This document shows positions 1-8,468 of a DNA stretch of 34,046 bases, piece after piece. A program made the position numbers and the translations under genes. The notes beneath the pieces were generated by a model, which was not told the DNA's origin, did not search any database, and was given only the letters and a program-made list of their open reading frames with translations. Source of the stretch: an uncultured Clostridia bacterium (GTDB lineage: Bacteria > Bacillota > Clostridia > Oscillospirales > CAG-272). The stretch is from the NCBI GenBank assembly GCA_904501985.1, contig CAJGCT010000018.1, positions 1 through 34,046 on the forward strand. The letters run 5' to 3'. The number at the start of each line of letters is the position of its first letter. The first letter of the stretch is position 1.

Positions 1-432
1 CGTTTCTGCGCACTTCTCACCGATGTAATAAGCCCAAAATGCGCCGAATACGGTCTCGTTATCGGTATCGAGGAGCTTGATGTGAACGAATGCAACTTCA
101 TCAACTCCTGCAAGGAGGCAATGGAGCTTATCAGACGTGTAAATCTTCCAAACATTAAGCTTCTTCTTGACTTTTACCATGCAGTTCTCGCCGGTGATAC
201 TATAGAGGAGCTTGAATCCTACGGAACCGAGTACATAGTTCACGCCCATTACGGCTCTCCGATCAATGAACGCCGCGCACCCAAGAAGGGCGTCGACGAG
301 CATCTTGTGAAGGAATATTTTGATATGTTCAAGCGTATGGGCTACGAAGGCGCATTCTCTCTTGAATCGAAGTTCGAAGATTTCAAGGATGACGTAAAGG
401 AAGCCTTTGAGATTATGACCGCGGCTCTTTAA
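1..432 (+). CDS. Sugar phosphate isomerase/epimerase, C-terminal part (TIM barrel, xylose-isomerase-like)
   Basis: The reading frame is open from the first base, so the gene starts outside the window; 143 codons and the stop are visible. The sequence runs through IGIEELDVNECNFI, then LLLDFYHAVLAGD and IVHAHYGSP, ending in GAFSLESKF. This is the pattern of the xylose-isomerase-like TIM barrel family (AP endonuclease 2 fold), in which acidic and histidine residues at the barrel mouth bind a divalent metal; E24/E25, D57, H60 and H79/H81 of the visible part are the likely ligands. Members isomerise or epimerise sugars or sugar acids, or act on inositol derivatives, and the exact substrate cannot be read from this fragment. 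The family call is secure. It is followed by a hairpin cluster and a terminator, so transcription probably ends here. Confidence 0.8.
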   Translation, partial: RFCALLTDVISPKCAEYGLVIGIEELDVNECNFINSCKEAMELIRRVNLPNIKLLLDFYHAVLAGDTIEELESYGTEYIVHAHYGSPINERRAPKKGVDEHLVKEYFDMFKRMGYEGAFSLESKFEDFKDDVKEAFEIMTAAL

Positions 433-453
433 TTTGCAAAAATGCCAATATTT

Positions 454-523
454 GGGGCGCACGTCGCCCCCACATACGGCTTTTTGAATATTTCTTCGTT
501 AATGCAAAGAAAGAACGAAGAAA
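454..523. repeat. Two successive hairpins downstream of the isomerase gene
   Basis: GGGGCG (454-459) pairs with CGCCCC (465-470) across a 5-base loop. Then TTTCTTCGTT (491-500) pairs with AACGAAGAAA (514-523) across a 13-base loop. Neither is followed by a T-tract on the plus strand. With the terminator at 533-569 they make three hairpins in 110 bases. They may be diverged copies of small interspersed palindromes. Confidence 0.6.
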
Positions 524-532
524 GGAAAAGAA

Positions 533-569
533 CGAAATGGCATCGCAAGGATGCCATTTCGCTTTTTTT
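533..569 (+). terminator. Rho-independent terminator of the isomerase gene
   Basis: A perfect 12-bp stem, CGAAATGGCATC (533-544) with GATGCCATTTCG (550-561) and loop GCAAG, is followed by C and seven T. The convergent minus-strand gene ends at 571, so the same stem may also help stop transcription from the other side, although the minus-strand tail is only partly T-rich. Confidence 0.85.
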
Positions 570-570
570 A

Positions 571-1638
571 TCACATAAACACACGCTCGATAATACGCTC
601 ACCGGCGGCTTCAAGCCGTGTAAAATCCATAGCACCAATGTAAATACGCTCAACATTGTCATGGCACTCTTTTGCCGCGGCAAGCTTTGAGAGTCCCGAT
701 TCTTTAAGCTCCGAGGCGGCTTTCTTTATAAGCCTCATACGCGGACGGTCACACAGTGCAAGCTTTTCACGGTCAACAAATCGGCTCATATTTATAAGCC
801 GAGTATCCGTTCTGTCAGATGTACTTATAACTGACATGGAAAGCTCCGGGAAGCGGATAGCCTCGGTAAGCTCGGGAATAAGCGGCATTGGCGCGCGGTC
901 ATAGGAAAGTCCTAACTTATTGGCACACTCTATGAGTGAATCAAACAAAAACGGAACGCTCCCCGACACATCCACAGCCGATAATACAACCTTGACATCG
1001 GAAAAGCTGTCGAAAGCTACCTCTCCGCGACAGGAAAGCGCGGACAGACTGCGTATTCTTCGTACGCTCTTCCCCTTTTTTATGCGGCACTCGTGCATAC
1101 GCTTTGTAAGAAGCCGCATTGACGCCGCATCAAGCTTATCCTTCATAAGTGCGCTCTGCACCTCGTTTTTGATGTATCCAAGAAGTGTGCCGGCGGCAGA
1201 AAAATCCGAATATGCCGCGGCATACAGCCGCGATTTTTTATCGCACAGCGAAACGATCTCATCCCTCTGAGCACGAAGGAGATCGGCACACCAATATTCG
1301 CCAAGATTTATTATTTCGTCTGCGGCACCCGGATATTTGGGATCTGTAGTATGCGGTGCTGTGCCGTCAAGCATGGCAAAACTGCTGCCGTCTTTTTTGT
1401 GGACGATTATACCGTCAAGACTCAAAGGATCGGAGGAGCAGTAAAAATATTCGCATTCATACGAGCGCTCCTCGGCACACTTTGCGATTTTTTTCATAAG
1501 CGTACTTTTTCCCGTTCCGCTTCCACCCTTGATTATGTAGGTGCGCTCAAAACAGCGTGGATTGAATATATCATCAAACCAACCGACAAAACCTCTGCCT
1601 GTATTTGCGGCGGCAAAATATTTCTGCAAGAGTATCAT
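571..1638 (-). CDS. P-loop NTPase of unknown role (PRK06851-like)
   Basis: A 355-residue soluble protein with a clear Walker A motif, GGSGTGKST, at residues 38-46, preceded by the hydrophobic strand TYIIK. The N-terminal run AANTGRGFVGWFDDIF upstream of the P-loop resembles the PRK06851 group of uncharacterised Firmicutes ATPases, which I recall as duplicated P-loop proteins. Here the second half (from about residue 190) keeps the arrangement but shows no intact second Walker A. There is no ABC signature motif, so it is not an obvious ATPase for the transport operon that ends 92 bases upstream. Start choice is uncertain: ATG at 1638 directly abuts GGAAAGG, and TTG at 1629 (codon 4) is better spaced. 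The function is unknown; ATP or GTP binding is a safe inference. Confidence 0.7.
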   Translation of the reverse strand: MILLQKYFAAANTGRGFVGWFDDIFNPRCFERTYIIKGGSGTGKSTLMKKIAKCAEERSYECEYFYCSSDPLSLDGIIVHKKDGSSFAMLDGTAPHTTDPKYPGAADEIINLGEYWCADLLRAQRDEIVSLCDKKSRLYAAAYSDFSAAGTLLGYIKNEVQSALMKDKLDAASMRLLTKRMHECRIKKGKSVRRIRSLSALSCRGEVAFDSFSDVKVVLSAVDVSGSVPFLFDSLIECANKLGLSYDRAPMPLIPELTEAIRFPELSMSVISTSDRTDTRLINMSRFVDREKLALCDRPRMRLIKKAASELKESGLSKLAAAKECHDNVERIYIGAMDFTRLEAAGERIIERVFM

Positions 1639-1701
1639 CCTTTCCGAGGGATATTTCCCTTGATACAGAATATGTGCCGCTCCGTATTTTGGTGATAGAA
1701 C

Positions 1702-1725
1702 AACGGGAGGGTTTCCCCTCCCGTT
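1702..1725 (-). terminator. GC-rich hairpin at the end of the transport operon
   Basis: AACGGGAGGG (1702-1711) pairs with CCCTCCCGTT (1716-1725) across a four-base loop. It lies 5 bases beyond the stop codon of the solute-binding protein gene. The minus-strand continuation (GTTCTATC) is only weakly T-rich, so termination is probable but not certain. Confidence 0.6.
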
Positions 1726-1730
1726 TCGTT

Positions 1731-4256
1731 TTATCTTGATTCGTTTATGTATTTTGATACGCGGTCCTGAATATAGGAAACCGTAGCATCAAGAGTCTGC
1801 GTACCGCTAAAGTACGGTTCAAGCTCCTCGCTTACAATGTTGTTAAGCTCCTCATCGTAGCGTCGGATATGGGTGGTTTCCGTGATGAGATTCATAAGCG
1901 TTTCTACCTGCTCCTCGGTAAGAGGCACGGAGTAAGGATCAACGACTCCGGTGTATGGAGGAGCCATTCCGATAACCGAGTCAATGGCAATATCCGGTGT
2001 CATGATTTCGGGCACGACCTCCACAACATCCTCCGTATCTTCGATATCTTCAGTATCATCCGACAGGATTTCTTCCTCTGCGGATTCATAAATAACCGCC
2101 TCGGGCGATTCGGTTTCTGCGGAAGCTGTTACTGTAAGTTCCGCTCTTGGTATTGCAGGAAGTGTGGCTATACCGCCGCCGATTATCATGCCGCCGTTTT
2201 CATCCTCGCGGGGAGTCATGGCGATCTCAGCCATTTTTTCAAGTGCCGGCTTGTAGACGGGGAGATTTCCCGCAGGGTAGTTCCAATACTTGTATTCCTC
2301 GTTGAATACAGGCATCTGTGCTTCTTCGGATATAAAGGTTTTAATGAACTCCCACGCGCCATCCTTAAAGTCGGAATCAGCAGATATTGCGTATTCGGTA
2401 TAGGCGCTTATAAGTGCTCCGTTGCCCTCGGATACAGGGAATCCCACAAACTCGATATCCGCGCCGAAGGTGTAGTTAAGAAGATTCTTTATACCGTATT
2501 CAAAGTCGCTGATGTACGCGGTAGAAAGAAGCACTCTGCCATCCTTGAAACGGTTGTCATATTCCTGCCAGAACTCACTGCTGTTCTGATCCTCCATATC
2601 AATACTGCTCCAGAAATCCGTTTCAGGGAGAGATGCCGCAAAGGTGAGAAGCTCACGGAATTCGAGGGAATCGAAGCTGCATACTCCCGTTTCGTTATCA
2701 ATAAACTGCGCACGTGCGAACTCCATAAACAAATATACGAAGTTCTGGCGGTTGTAATCGTAGTCGAACATACGTATATCGGGATGAGCCGCCGCAAATT
2801 CTGCAAATTCCTTGAAATTCCAACCTTTGATACCGCCAAGAAGCTCTTTTTTAGCCGCATATGTTTCAATTGTAAAGGATGGAATAAGAGTAAGAAGCTC
2901 CCCGTTATATTCGTACGCCTTAAATACGTTTTCAAGATACTGTGAGCGGTCAAAGCTCTCGTCCGCATCTATAAGCTCGTAGAGATCGGCAAATATTCCC
3001 TTAGCGGCGTAGATATCATATGGAGTCTGATCGTCTACCATAAAGATATCCGGAACATTTCCCGAAATGATATCGGAATTTAGCTTTTCAACACCTGCAC
3101 TGTAGTTTCCGTCGGTGTTGAAGCGTGAATAATCGTCGATTGTTATGCGGTATGTGTCGTTTTTCTTGTTAAAGTCGATTACGCGGGAACGCAGATCGTA
3201 GGAAGAATAATTTACAGCAAGACGGAGCATTTTCTTCGGTACAACCTCATCGTCGGGCACACGGTCGATAAATGCAAATTCCACTTGGCTCATACCTGTT
3301 GTAAGATTTTGGTTGCGTACAGTAATAAGGAATCTGTCAGATGACATCGCCACGATATTCTGCACATCGTTTCCGTTTATATCGGAATTTATGAAGTTTA
3401 CAACCTCGGTCATCTCGCCGGTTTCAAAATCAACGCCCCAAAGAGAGTTTCTGTCGCTATAATAGTAGTCATATCCCGGTCCAAAAATCATATTGTACGC
3501 GTGATTTTGGTTTATATCAAGACTTTCACCGAAAGTGCCGTTTGCAGGGTCAAATTCGGATATAACACTGCCGTAGTTATTCTCGCTGTAATTGTACATG
3601 GAAACATATATTTTACCGTCAATAATAAAGGCTCTCTCTATATTGGCTTCGTCGGGATTTATTCCCTCAACTGCCTTTACAGTGCCGTCGGGCGCAACTA
3701 TACGCATACCGTTCCATGAAACGAGCAGAAGCCCACCGTCTGCAAGCGGAATCATGGAATTTGCGTAAAATCCGTATCCGTCCTCGGTTTCAAGATCCAC
3801 ATCAAGGGTTGAAAACTCCCCGTCACGCATAATGCGAAGCTCGAAGGACTGCGTGTACATATTGTCGGTAAAGCTGTATTTTTCAAACATAAAATACGCA
3901 GTGCCGTCATCTGCCACGGCATAATTCATAAGATTTTCGCCGCCGTTCTCGTCCTGCTTTATTTCAATCGGAACGATGTCCTTAACCGTACCGTCAGAAA
4001 GGCTCAGAGAAACAAGACTGCACTTTGGAGTGTAGTTCTCTGTATCGTAAGAATGTGCCATAGTATACAGTGTATCGGATACAGCCACCGCCTGATCAAA
4101 GCTGACGTTTGGATCGTCAAGCTCATCGGGAAGCTCAATTTCCGTTGTACGGAACACGTTGGTAGGCTTGGTCGCCTCAGCTTCGCCGCAGGAAGGCAGC
4201 ATGAGCATTCCAAGCGTCATGCAAACCGTAAGTATCAGGGCAAGTTTTCTTTTCAT
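1731..4256 (-). CDS. Lipoprotein: propeller-like domain fused to an ABC solute-binding protein
   Basis: An 841-residue secreted lipoprotein. The signal peptide (residues 1-22) ends in LPSC, with C23 the probable lipidation site. Residues about 35-335 are made of repeated short beta units (for example DGTAYFMF, GGLLLVSWNG, DGKIYVSMYN), consistent with a beta-propeller. Residues about 343-700 are a family 1-like extracellular solute-binding protein: LRLAVNYSS, VPDIFMVDD, LLTLIPSFTIETYAAKKELL, and DGAWEFIKTFISEEAQ. An insertion rich in Asp and Glu (about 703-775) interrupts the fold before the usual last helices (LTEEQVETLMNLI and QDRVSKYINES). A plain solute-binding protein has 400-450 residues. 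The ATG overlaps the stop of the MacB-like gene by four bases (ATGA), with AAAGGAG upstream. It is the last gene of the operon and presumably captures a sugar or oligosaccharide outside the cell for the permeases at 7560-9385. Confidence 0.8.
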   Translation of the reverse strand: MKRKLALILTVCMTLGMLMLPSCGEAEATKPTNVFRTTEIELPDELDDPNVSFDQAVAVSDTLYTMAHSYDTENYTPKCSLVSLSLSDGTVKDIVPIEIKQDENGGENLMNYAVADDGTAYFMFEKYSFTDNMYTQSFELRIMRDGEFSTLDVDLETEDGYGFYANSMIPLADGGLLLVSWNGMRIVAPDGTVKAVEGINPDEANIERAFIIDGKIYVSMYNYSENNYGSVISEFDPANGTFGESLDINQNHAYNMIFGPGYDYYYSDRNSLWGVDFETGEMTEVVNFINSDINGNDVQNIVAMSSDRFLITVRNQNLTTGMSQVEFAFIDRVPDDEVVPKKMLRLAVNYSSYDLRSRVIDFNKKNDTYRITIDDYSRFNTDGNYSAGVEKLNSDIISGNVPDIFMVDDQTPYDIYAAKGIFADLYELIDADESFDRSQYLENVFKAYEYNGELLTLIPSFTIETYAAKKELLGGIKGWNFKEFAEFAAAHPDIRMFDYDYNRQNFVYLFMEFARAQFIDNETGVCSFDSLEFRELLTFAASLPETDFWSSIDMEDQNSSEFWQEYDNRFKDGRVLLSTAYISDFEYGIKNLLNYTFGADIEFVGFPVSEGNGALISAYTEYAISADSDFKDGAWEFIKTFISEEAQMPVFNEEYKYWNYPAGNLPVYKPALEKMAEIAMTPREDENGGMIIGGGIATLPAIPRAELTVTASAETESPEAVIYESAEEEILSDDTEDIEDTEDVVEVVPEIMTPDIAIDSVIGMAPPYTGVVDPYSVPLTEEQVETLMNLITETTHIRRYDEELNNIVSEELEPYFSGTQTLDATVSYIQDRVSKYINESR

Positions 4257-5353
4257 ACGTTATCTTCTCCTTTGATGATGTTTTTTTGTTTTCTGCTTCT
4301 TCTGTTTTGGCGGATATCACGTGCGGTACGCTTTACCGCAGATGCGGCGGCAGAAATAAGCACACGCCGCTTTATATACAGTATCACGACCTCCACGGTT
4401 AATATCAGCACAAGTATTACTATGGGAACTATCTTAAAAATATACACGCCTGCCGCCGCATCCGACAGTTTTACTGCGGTATTTTCAAAATACGGATATG
4501 CAATAGGCTTTGTGCGAACTCCTCGGTCAGAGATTCCAAGAAGGCGATCTCGCAGATATTTGTCAGTAAATCTCTCGCTGTTCTCTTTAAATTCACAAAG
4601 TCCTTCGTCAACACGAAGATTCTCCGAAAACATCTTCATGGCAAAACCGCCGATGGGACTTGGAAGAGTCACTTCCACCGTCTCAACGGGAACATTTCCA
4701 AGTAATTCTTCAGCAAGACTGTACGGCACAAAAACTCTCGGTATATCTCCGTAAAACTCGGAATATTCGCCGTCCCCACCGCTCTCGCATACGCCCGACA
4801 CAAAGCATTCCTTACCGTTTATACGAATTGACATTCCTACAACATCGCTCGAACCGAACATCTGCCACGCAAGGTCGTTGTCGATGATTATGCAGTCATT
4901 AAGTACATCGGTTGTGGAAAAGTAGTGTCCCGACAGCATTTTTTGCGGATGAAACAGAAAGAAGTCGCCGCCGCAGGCGGATATTACGGCAGAAGTACCG
5001 TTCTTTATTACTTTTCCGTACTCGCCTGTTCTTGAGACTACCCCACTTCCCTCAGCTCCAAAGCCCAGCGCAAAAATACGCGCCGATTCATTTGCAGGGG
5101 CAATTGAGGCATCCACAAGTGCTCTGTCAAGAGAGTCCTTTAAGCTGTACTCCACATCTTCCCTTGTAAGTCCGGCTTCGGGGGAGATAAAAGCCGAAAG
5201 CTGTGCATAGGCAGTTCCGTCTCCCGACCATCTCTCGTGGGCAGTCTCACTAAGAAGACGCCTTGACATCGCGCCAATAATAAGCGACGATACAAGAATG
5301 CTCACAAGGCACAGCACCGCCGTTATTATGGCAGTTATCTGAAATCTTTTCAT
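4253..5353 (-). CDS. MacB periplasmic-core-like membrane protein lacking the FtsX core
   Basis: A 366-residue protein with an N-terminal membrane helix (about residues 7-27), a large extracellular region, and a second membrane helix near residue 325 (IFKIVPIVILVLILTVEVVIL), followed by a basic tail rich in Arg and Lys. The extracellular part reads like a MacB_PCD domain: SGHYFSTTDVLNDCIIIDNDLAWQMFGS and GMSIRINGKECFVSGVCES, typical of FtsX/MacB family permeases. A full MacB/FtsX permease has four membrane helices including a three-helix C-terminal core; that core is absent, so this is unlikely to be a working permease alone. I chose ATG at 5353, two bases after the stop of the HlyD-like gene; a TTG at 5365 would add four residues. 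It overlaps the next gene by four bases. It probably forms an extracellular partner of the HlyD-like protein. Confidence 0.65.
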   Translation of the reverse strand: MKRFQITAIITAVLCLVSILVSSLIIGAMSRRLLSETAHERWSGDGTAYAQLSAFISPEAGLTREDVEYSLKDSLDRALVDASIAPANESARIFALGFGAEGSGVVSRTGEYGKVIKNGTSAVISACGGDFFLFHPQKMLSGHYFSTTDVLNDCIIIDNDLAWQMFGSSDVVGMSIRINGKECFVSGVCESGGDGEYSEFYGDIPRVFVPYSLAEELLGNVPVETVEVTLPSPIGGFAMKMFSENLRVDEGLCEFKENSERFTDKYLRDRLLGISDRGVRTKPIAYPYFENTAVKLSDAAAGVYIFKIVPIVILVLILTVEVVILYIKRRVLISAAASAVKRTARDIRQNRRSRKQKNIIKGEDNV

Positions 5354-5354
5354 A

Positions 5355-7532
5355 TCAGTTTTCAACCAGCCGCACCTGATTTCCGTTTGTTATGGGAGCG
5401 GATGAGGTGGTGATTATAAATTCACTTCCGAGAAGTCCCGCAACGGCAGTGTTGGTGTCGTCGCTTGCCAGCACCTCAACATCATATCTTCTGGCGATAT
5501 AGCGGTTTCCGAGAGGGCTTGACTTTGCCTCAACCACAAGAACGAACTTGCCGTTATTATCCTCGCGGATTGCGGAATTTGGAACTATGGCATCGTAATC
5601 CTGCCCCCTCTCACCGATTGTAAGCGAAAGATTCTGACCTACCGCCACGTCACCGGAAAGGTCGATTGTGGCTATCTTCTGTGAGCCGGGATTCTTGGGG
5701 TCGTTTCTGATTGCCGCAATAACGCCCGTGGTCTTGGACCACCATGAGTTTGTCACCTCAACGGTGTCGCCCATGCGCACACGCTTAGCCTGCTCTGCCG
5801 AAAGTGTTATTTCGCAGGAATATCCAAGCTCCGTCACCACTATCTCACAAAGCGTCTGACCCATTGAGGTCTCCATACCGTTACTTATACTAAGCGAGGA
5901 AATCTGTCCTGCCGTTTCGGCGACAATCTTTGCATCGGTGGAATTTGCCTTGTATTTTTCAACAAGTGCTCTCTGCTCCTCGATATCTGCAAGCAGGTCG
6001 GAAAGCTCAAGCTCCTCACGCTTCGCAGATATGGAATCCTCCTCGCGGCGGCGTGCAAGATTATGCTGCATTGTTGAAAGCTCACTCTGGAGCGCCGCAA
6101 CAAGCGTCTCCTGAGTCTTTTTGTCAGTATTTCCGCCAAGCTCCGTCATTTCTTCTTCAAGCTCGGCTATCCTGTCGGCGTATTCCTCATCCTGTGAAAG
6201 TAAGCCCTCAAGTGTCACCTCGTGAGCCTCCATTTGCGAGAGCTTTGTGAGTGACTCGTATTCGCCCTTGGCTTCCGTATATTCCTCCGTGGTTTCGGGG
6301 AATTTTTCATTTAAAGCTTCAAGGGCATCCTTTGCCGATTTCACCTTTTTCTCAGCGGCATCAAGTGCCGATTTTGCCTCTTCGGCACCGTTCAGTGCCG
6401 AAAGCTGTGTACGAAGCTTGTCAAGGCGTGCGGTATCATCTTCAACCTCACGGTCATATGTAAGCTTCATTGACGCTCTCTGCTCCGAAACTGCGTTTCT
6501 CTTGGATTTATATGCTTCTTCGGCAGCATCGGCGGCAGCCTTTGCCGCGCTCACGTCCTCTGCGGTGATTCCTTCATCACCGTTTCTGTAGTCAGCTCTT
6601 ACCTCGCTGTAATAGTCCTCGGCATCATCCCACGCCTCTTTAAGCTCGGCAAGTCCGTCGCCAAGCTTTGAGTATGCTATTTCATAGTCCTCCTCGGCGC
6701 GGCGCATCTCTTTTTCAAGAGCGGCAATTTGCTCGCGGAGCGAATCGTAGTCAGACGAAGCACCGCCAACGATGGAATCGTAATGCTCCTTGGCACTCTC
6801 CGCTTCCTTTTCGGCGGATTTCAGTAAATTCTCTGCCGCCTTTATGTCAATCTCCGCTTTCATATAGCGGGATTCAGCGGTGTCAAAGCGTGTCTTTGCC
6901 GCCGCAAGGCGTACAGAGGTCGCCTCGCCTGTAAGCGATGTGTCAGCCGCACCGCCGGCAAGCTTGTTTATCTCTTTTTCATATGCGGCGATAGTCTTTG
7001 AAAGCTCCTGGCGGAGTGCTTTTACTTCGTCAATTTGCGCTCTCAGTGCTGATATAGAGCCACCGTCACCGCTTAGCGAAGCAAGCACAGCCTTCGCATC
7101 GGCAAGCTCCTTCTGCTTCTTCACAATAGCAAGCTCCTCGGAATAGTAGTCCGTGTCAAGCTTAAGAAGCTTCAGCTCGTATTGGCGTTCAAGTGAAGCC
7201 AGAGTCTCCTTTGCCCCCTTAAGCTCTGCCGACTCCGCGTCGTCAAGGTAAAAGAGCACGTCGCCTATCTGCACGTCCTGTCCCTCTTTTACGGCAACAG
7301 CTTTCACCTTGCGTGATTCTTCAATCTTCACGGCGGTAACGGAGTTTGCCTTTACAGTGGCGTTTGTTCTTATTTTAGCGGTAATACTGCCGCTCATTGC
7401 ATACTGCGCCGCTACCTCGGGAAGCGATGCATTCATTATGGTGTTTGAAAAGAATGTAAGAATAAGCATTATAACCAGAAACACTATAAGTGCATTCTTA
7501 ATAATGCCGCGGCGTTTTGCGGATGTATCCAT
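5355..7532 (-). CDS. HlyD-like adaptor protein with a very long coiled coil
   Basis: A 725-residue protein anchored by one N-terminal membrane helix (about residues 13-30). Residues about 45-97 form the first half of a lipoyl/barrel-sandwich domain (VKAVAVKEGQDVQIGDVLFYLDD). A heptad-rich, Ala/Glu/Lys coiled coil runs from about 100 to 560, followed by the second lipoyl half (GQISSLSISNGMETSMGQTLCEIV), a beta-barrel domain, and a membrane-proximal C-terminus with IVPNSAIREDNNGKFVLVV. This is the membrane fusion protein (HlyD/RND adaptor) architecture, but the coiled coil of roughly 460 residues is much longer than in AcrA- or MacA-like adaptors. The ATG is preceded by AGGAG with 8-base spacing. 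It stands 27 bases after the sugar permease gene and is followed without a gap by the MacB-like gene, as in MacA-MacB pairs. In a single-membrane cell the coil would reach into the peptidoglycan. Confidence 0.8.
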   Translation of the reverse strand: MDTSAKRRGIIKNALIVFLVIMLILTFFSNTIMNASLPEVAAQYAMSGSITAKIRTNATVKANSVTAVKIEESRKVKAVAVKEGQDVQIGDVLFYLDDAESAELKGAKETLASLERQYELKLLKLDTDYYSEELAIVKKQKELADAKAVLASLSGDGGSISALRAQIDEVKALRQELSKTIAAYEKEINKLAGGAADTSLTGEATSVRLAAAKTRFDTAESRYMKAEIDIKAAENLLKSAEKEAESAKEHYDSIVGGASSDYDSLREQIAALEKEMRRAEEDYEIAYSKLGDGLAELKEAWDDAEDYYSEVRADYRNGDEGITAEDVSAAKAAADAAEEAYKSKRNAVSEQRASMKLTYDREVEDDTARLDKLRTQLSALNGAEEAKSALDAAEKKVKSAKDALEALNEKFPETTEEYTEAKGEYESLTKLSQMEAHEVTLEGLLSQDEEYADRIAELEEEMTELGGNTDKKTQETLVAALQSELSTMQHNLARRREEDSISAKREELELSDLLADIEEQRALVEKYKANSTDAKIVAETAGQISSLSISNGMETSMGQTLCEIVVTELGYSCEITLSAEQAKRVRMGDTVEVTNSWWSKTTGVIAAIRNDPKNPGSQKIATIDLSGDVAVGQNLSLTIGERGQDYDAIVPNSAIREDNNGKFVLVVEAKSSPLGNRYIARRYDVEVLASDDTNTAVAGLLGSEFIITTSSAPITNGNQVRLVEN

Positions 7533-7559
7533 ATTTAATTCTCCTGTATATAGTAGATT

Positions 7560-8468
7560 TTAACCCTTGATTCCGCCCGAATAGGCGATTCCCTCAACAA
7601 GGTAGTCCTCGCTGTAGAGGAATATGAGAAGCGACGGTATCATATAAACCACCGCCACCGCAAAGGCAAGTCCCGCGTCATTGGTGTTTACCTGGGACAG
7701 GAACACGGAAAGGGGATAAAGCTCGTCTCCCGTAGCCTTGAACATGATAAGCGGCTGTTCCACCATATTCCAATAATCAATGAAAATGAGTATCGCCACC
7801 GAATAGAGCGTTCCCTTACACAGCGGCATGAAGATGCGTGAAAATATCTGAAATTCCCCCGCGCCGTCAAGCTTTGCGGCTTCTATCATTGCGGTTGGTA
7901 TTCGCCGCATGAATTTCGTTAATATGAATACCGCAAAGGGAGAGAAAATTCCCGGCAGGATTATTGACCATCTTGTGTCGATAAGGTTAAGGAAATCCGC
8001 CACCATGAAGTTTGGCACAAGAGTTACCTGATACGGCATCAGCATGAGTATTATGTACACGAAGAATATGGCGTTTGCCGTCCACGAGCGGTTTCTTGCA
8101 AAGCAGTACGCCGCGCCGGATGCCATGACAAGCTGTCCTGCCACGATGGGCACTGTAAGTATCACCGAGTTCCAGAATTTAAGAAGATATGCCGGACTTG
8201 TGATAAATGCGGTCTTATACTGCGAAAAGCTCACAAAGTCGGGGATAAACTTAAGATTCACCTTTTCCGATATGTATGTCTTTTTGTCGCCTGTGGAATT
8301 TTCGAATATCTGTCCGTAGTTTGCGGAAATTTCGGTAGTTGACATAAAGGAATTTGTAATGGTAAGCACTGTTGGCATTAAGAACACCACAGCCGCCGCC
8401 AGAACAAGTATGAAGGTGAGATACATAAGAAGCCTTTTTCGGAGAGCACCGATTTTCTTTTTTTTCAT
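7560..8468 (-). CDS. Carbohydrate ABC transporter permease (MalG-like)
   Basis: A 302-residue permease with six predicted membrane segments. The cytoplasmic coupling motif EAAKLDGAGEFQIFSRIFMP (near residue 200) matches the EAA loop of the MalG/CUT1 family, which docks onto an ABC ATPase. The first extracellular loop (about residues 45-80, TTEISANYGQIF...) is typical of this subfamily. The start ATG overlaps the stop of the MalF-like gene by four bases (ATGA), so the two permeases are probably co-translated and form a heterodimer. Family members import mono- or oligosaccharides. The specific sugar cannot be read, and no ATPase gene lies in the operon; CUT1 importers in Firmicutes often share an MsmX-type ATPase encoded elsewhere. 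Confidence 0.9.
   Translation of the reverse strand: MKKKKIGALRKRLLMYLTFILVLAAAVVFLMPTVLTITNSFMSTTEISANYGQIFENSTGDKKTYISEKVNLKFIPDFVSFSQYKTAFITSPAYLLKFWNSVILTVPIVAGQLVMASGAAYCFARNRSWTANAIFFVYIILMLMPYQVTLVPNFMVADFLNLIDTRWSIILPGIFSPFAVFILTKFMRRIPTAMIEAAKLDGAGEFQIFSRIFMPLCKGTLYSVAILIFIDYWNMVEQPLIMFKATGDELYPLSVFLSQVNTNDAGLAFAVAVVYMIPSLLIFLYSEDYLVEGIAYSGGIKG

Noticed and set aside
442..690. Small plus-strand ORF beginning MPIFGAHVAPTYGF
   Set aside because: It is a translation of the hairpin repeats and runs through the terminator into the opposite gene.
571..1638. P-loop protein as the missing ATPase of the transport operon
   Set aside because: It lacks the ABC signature and Q-loop pattern and resembles an unrelated NTPase group.
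1869..2945. 358-codon plus-strand open frame
   Set aside because: Wholly antisense to the solute-binding protein gene, with Cys/His/Arg-rich composition and no family resemblance.
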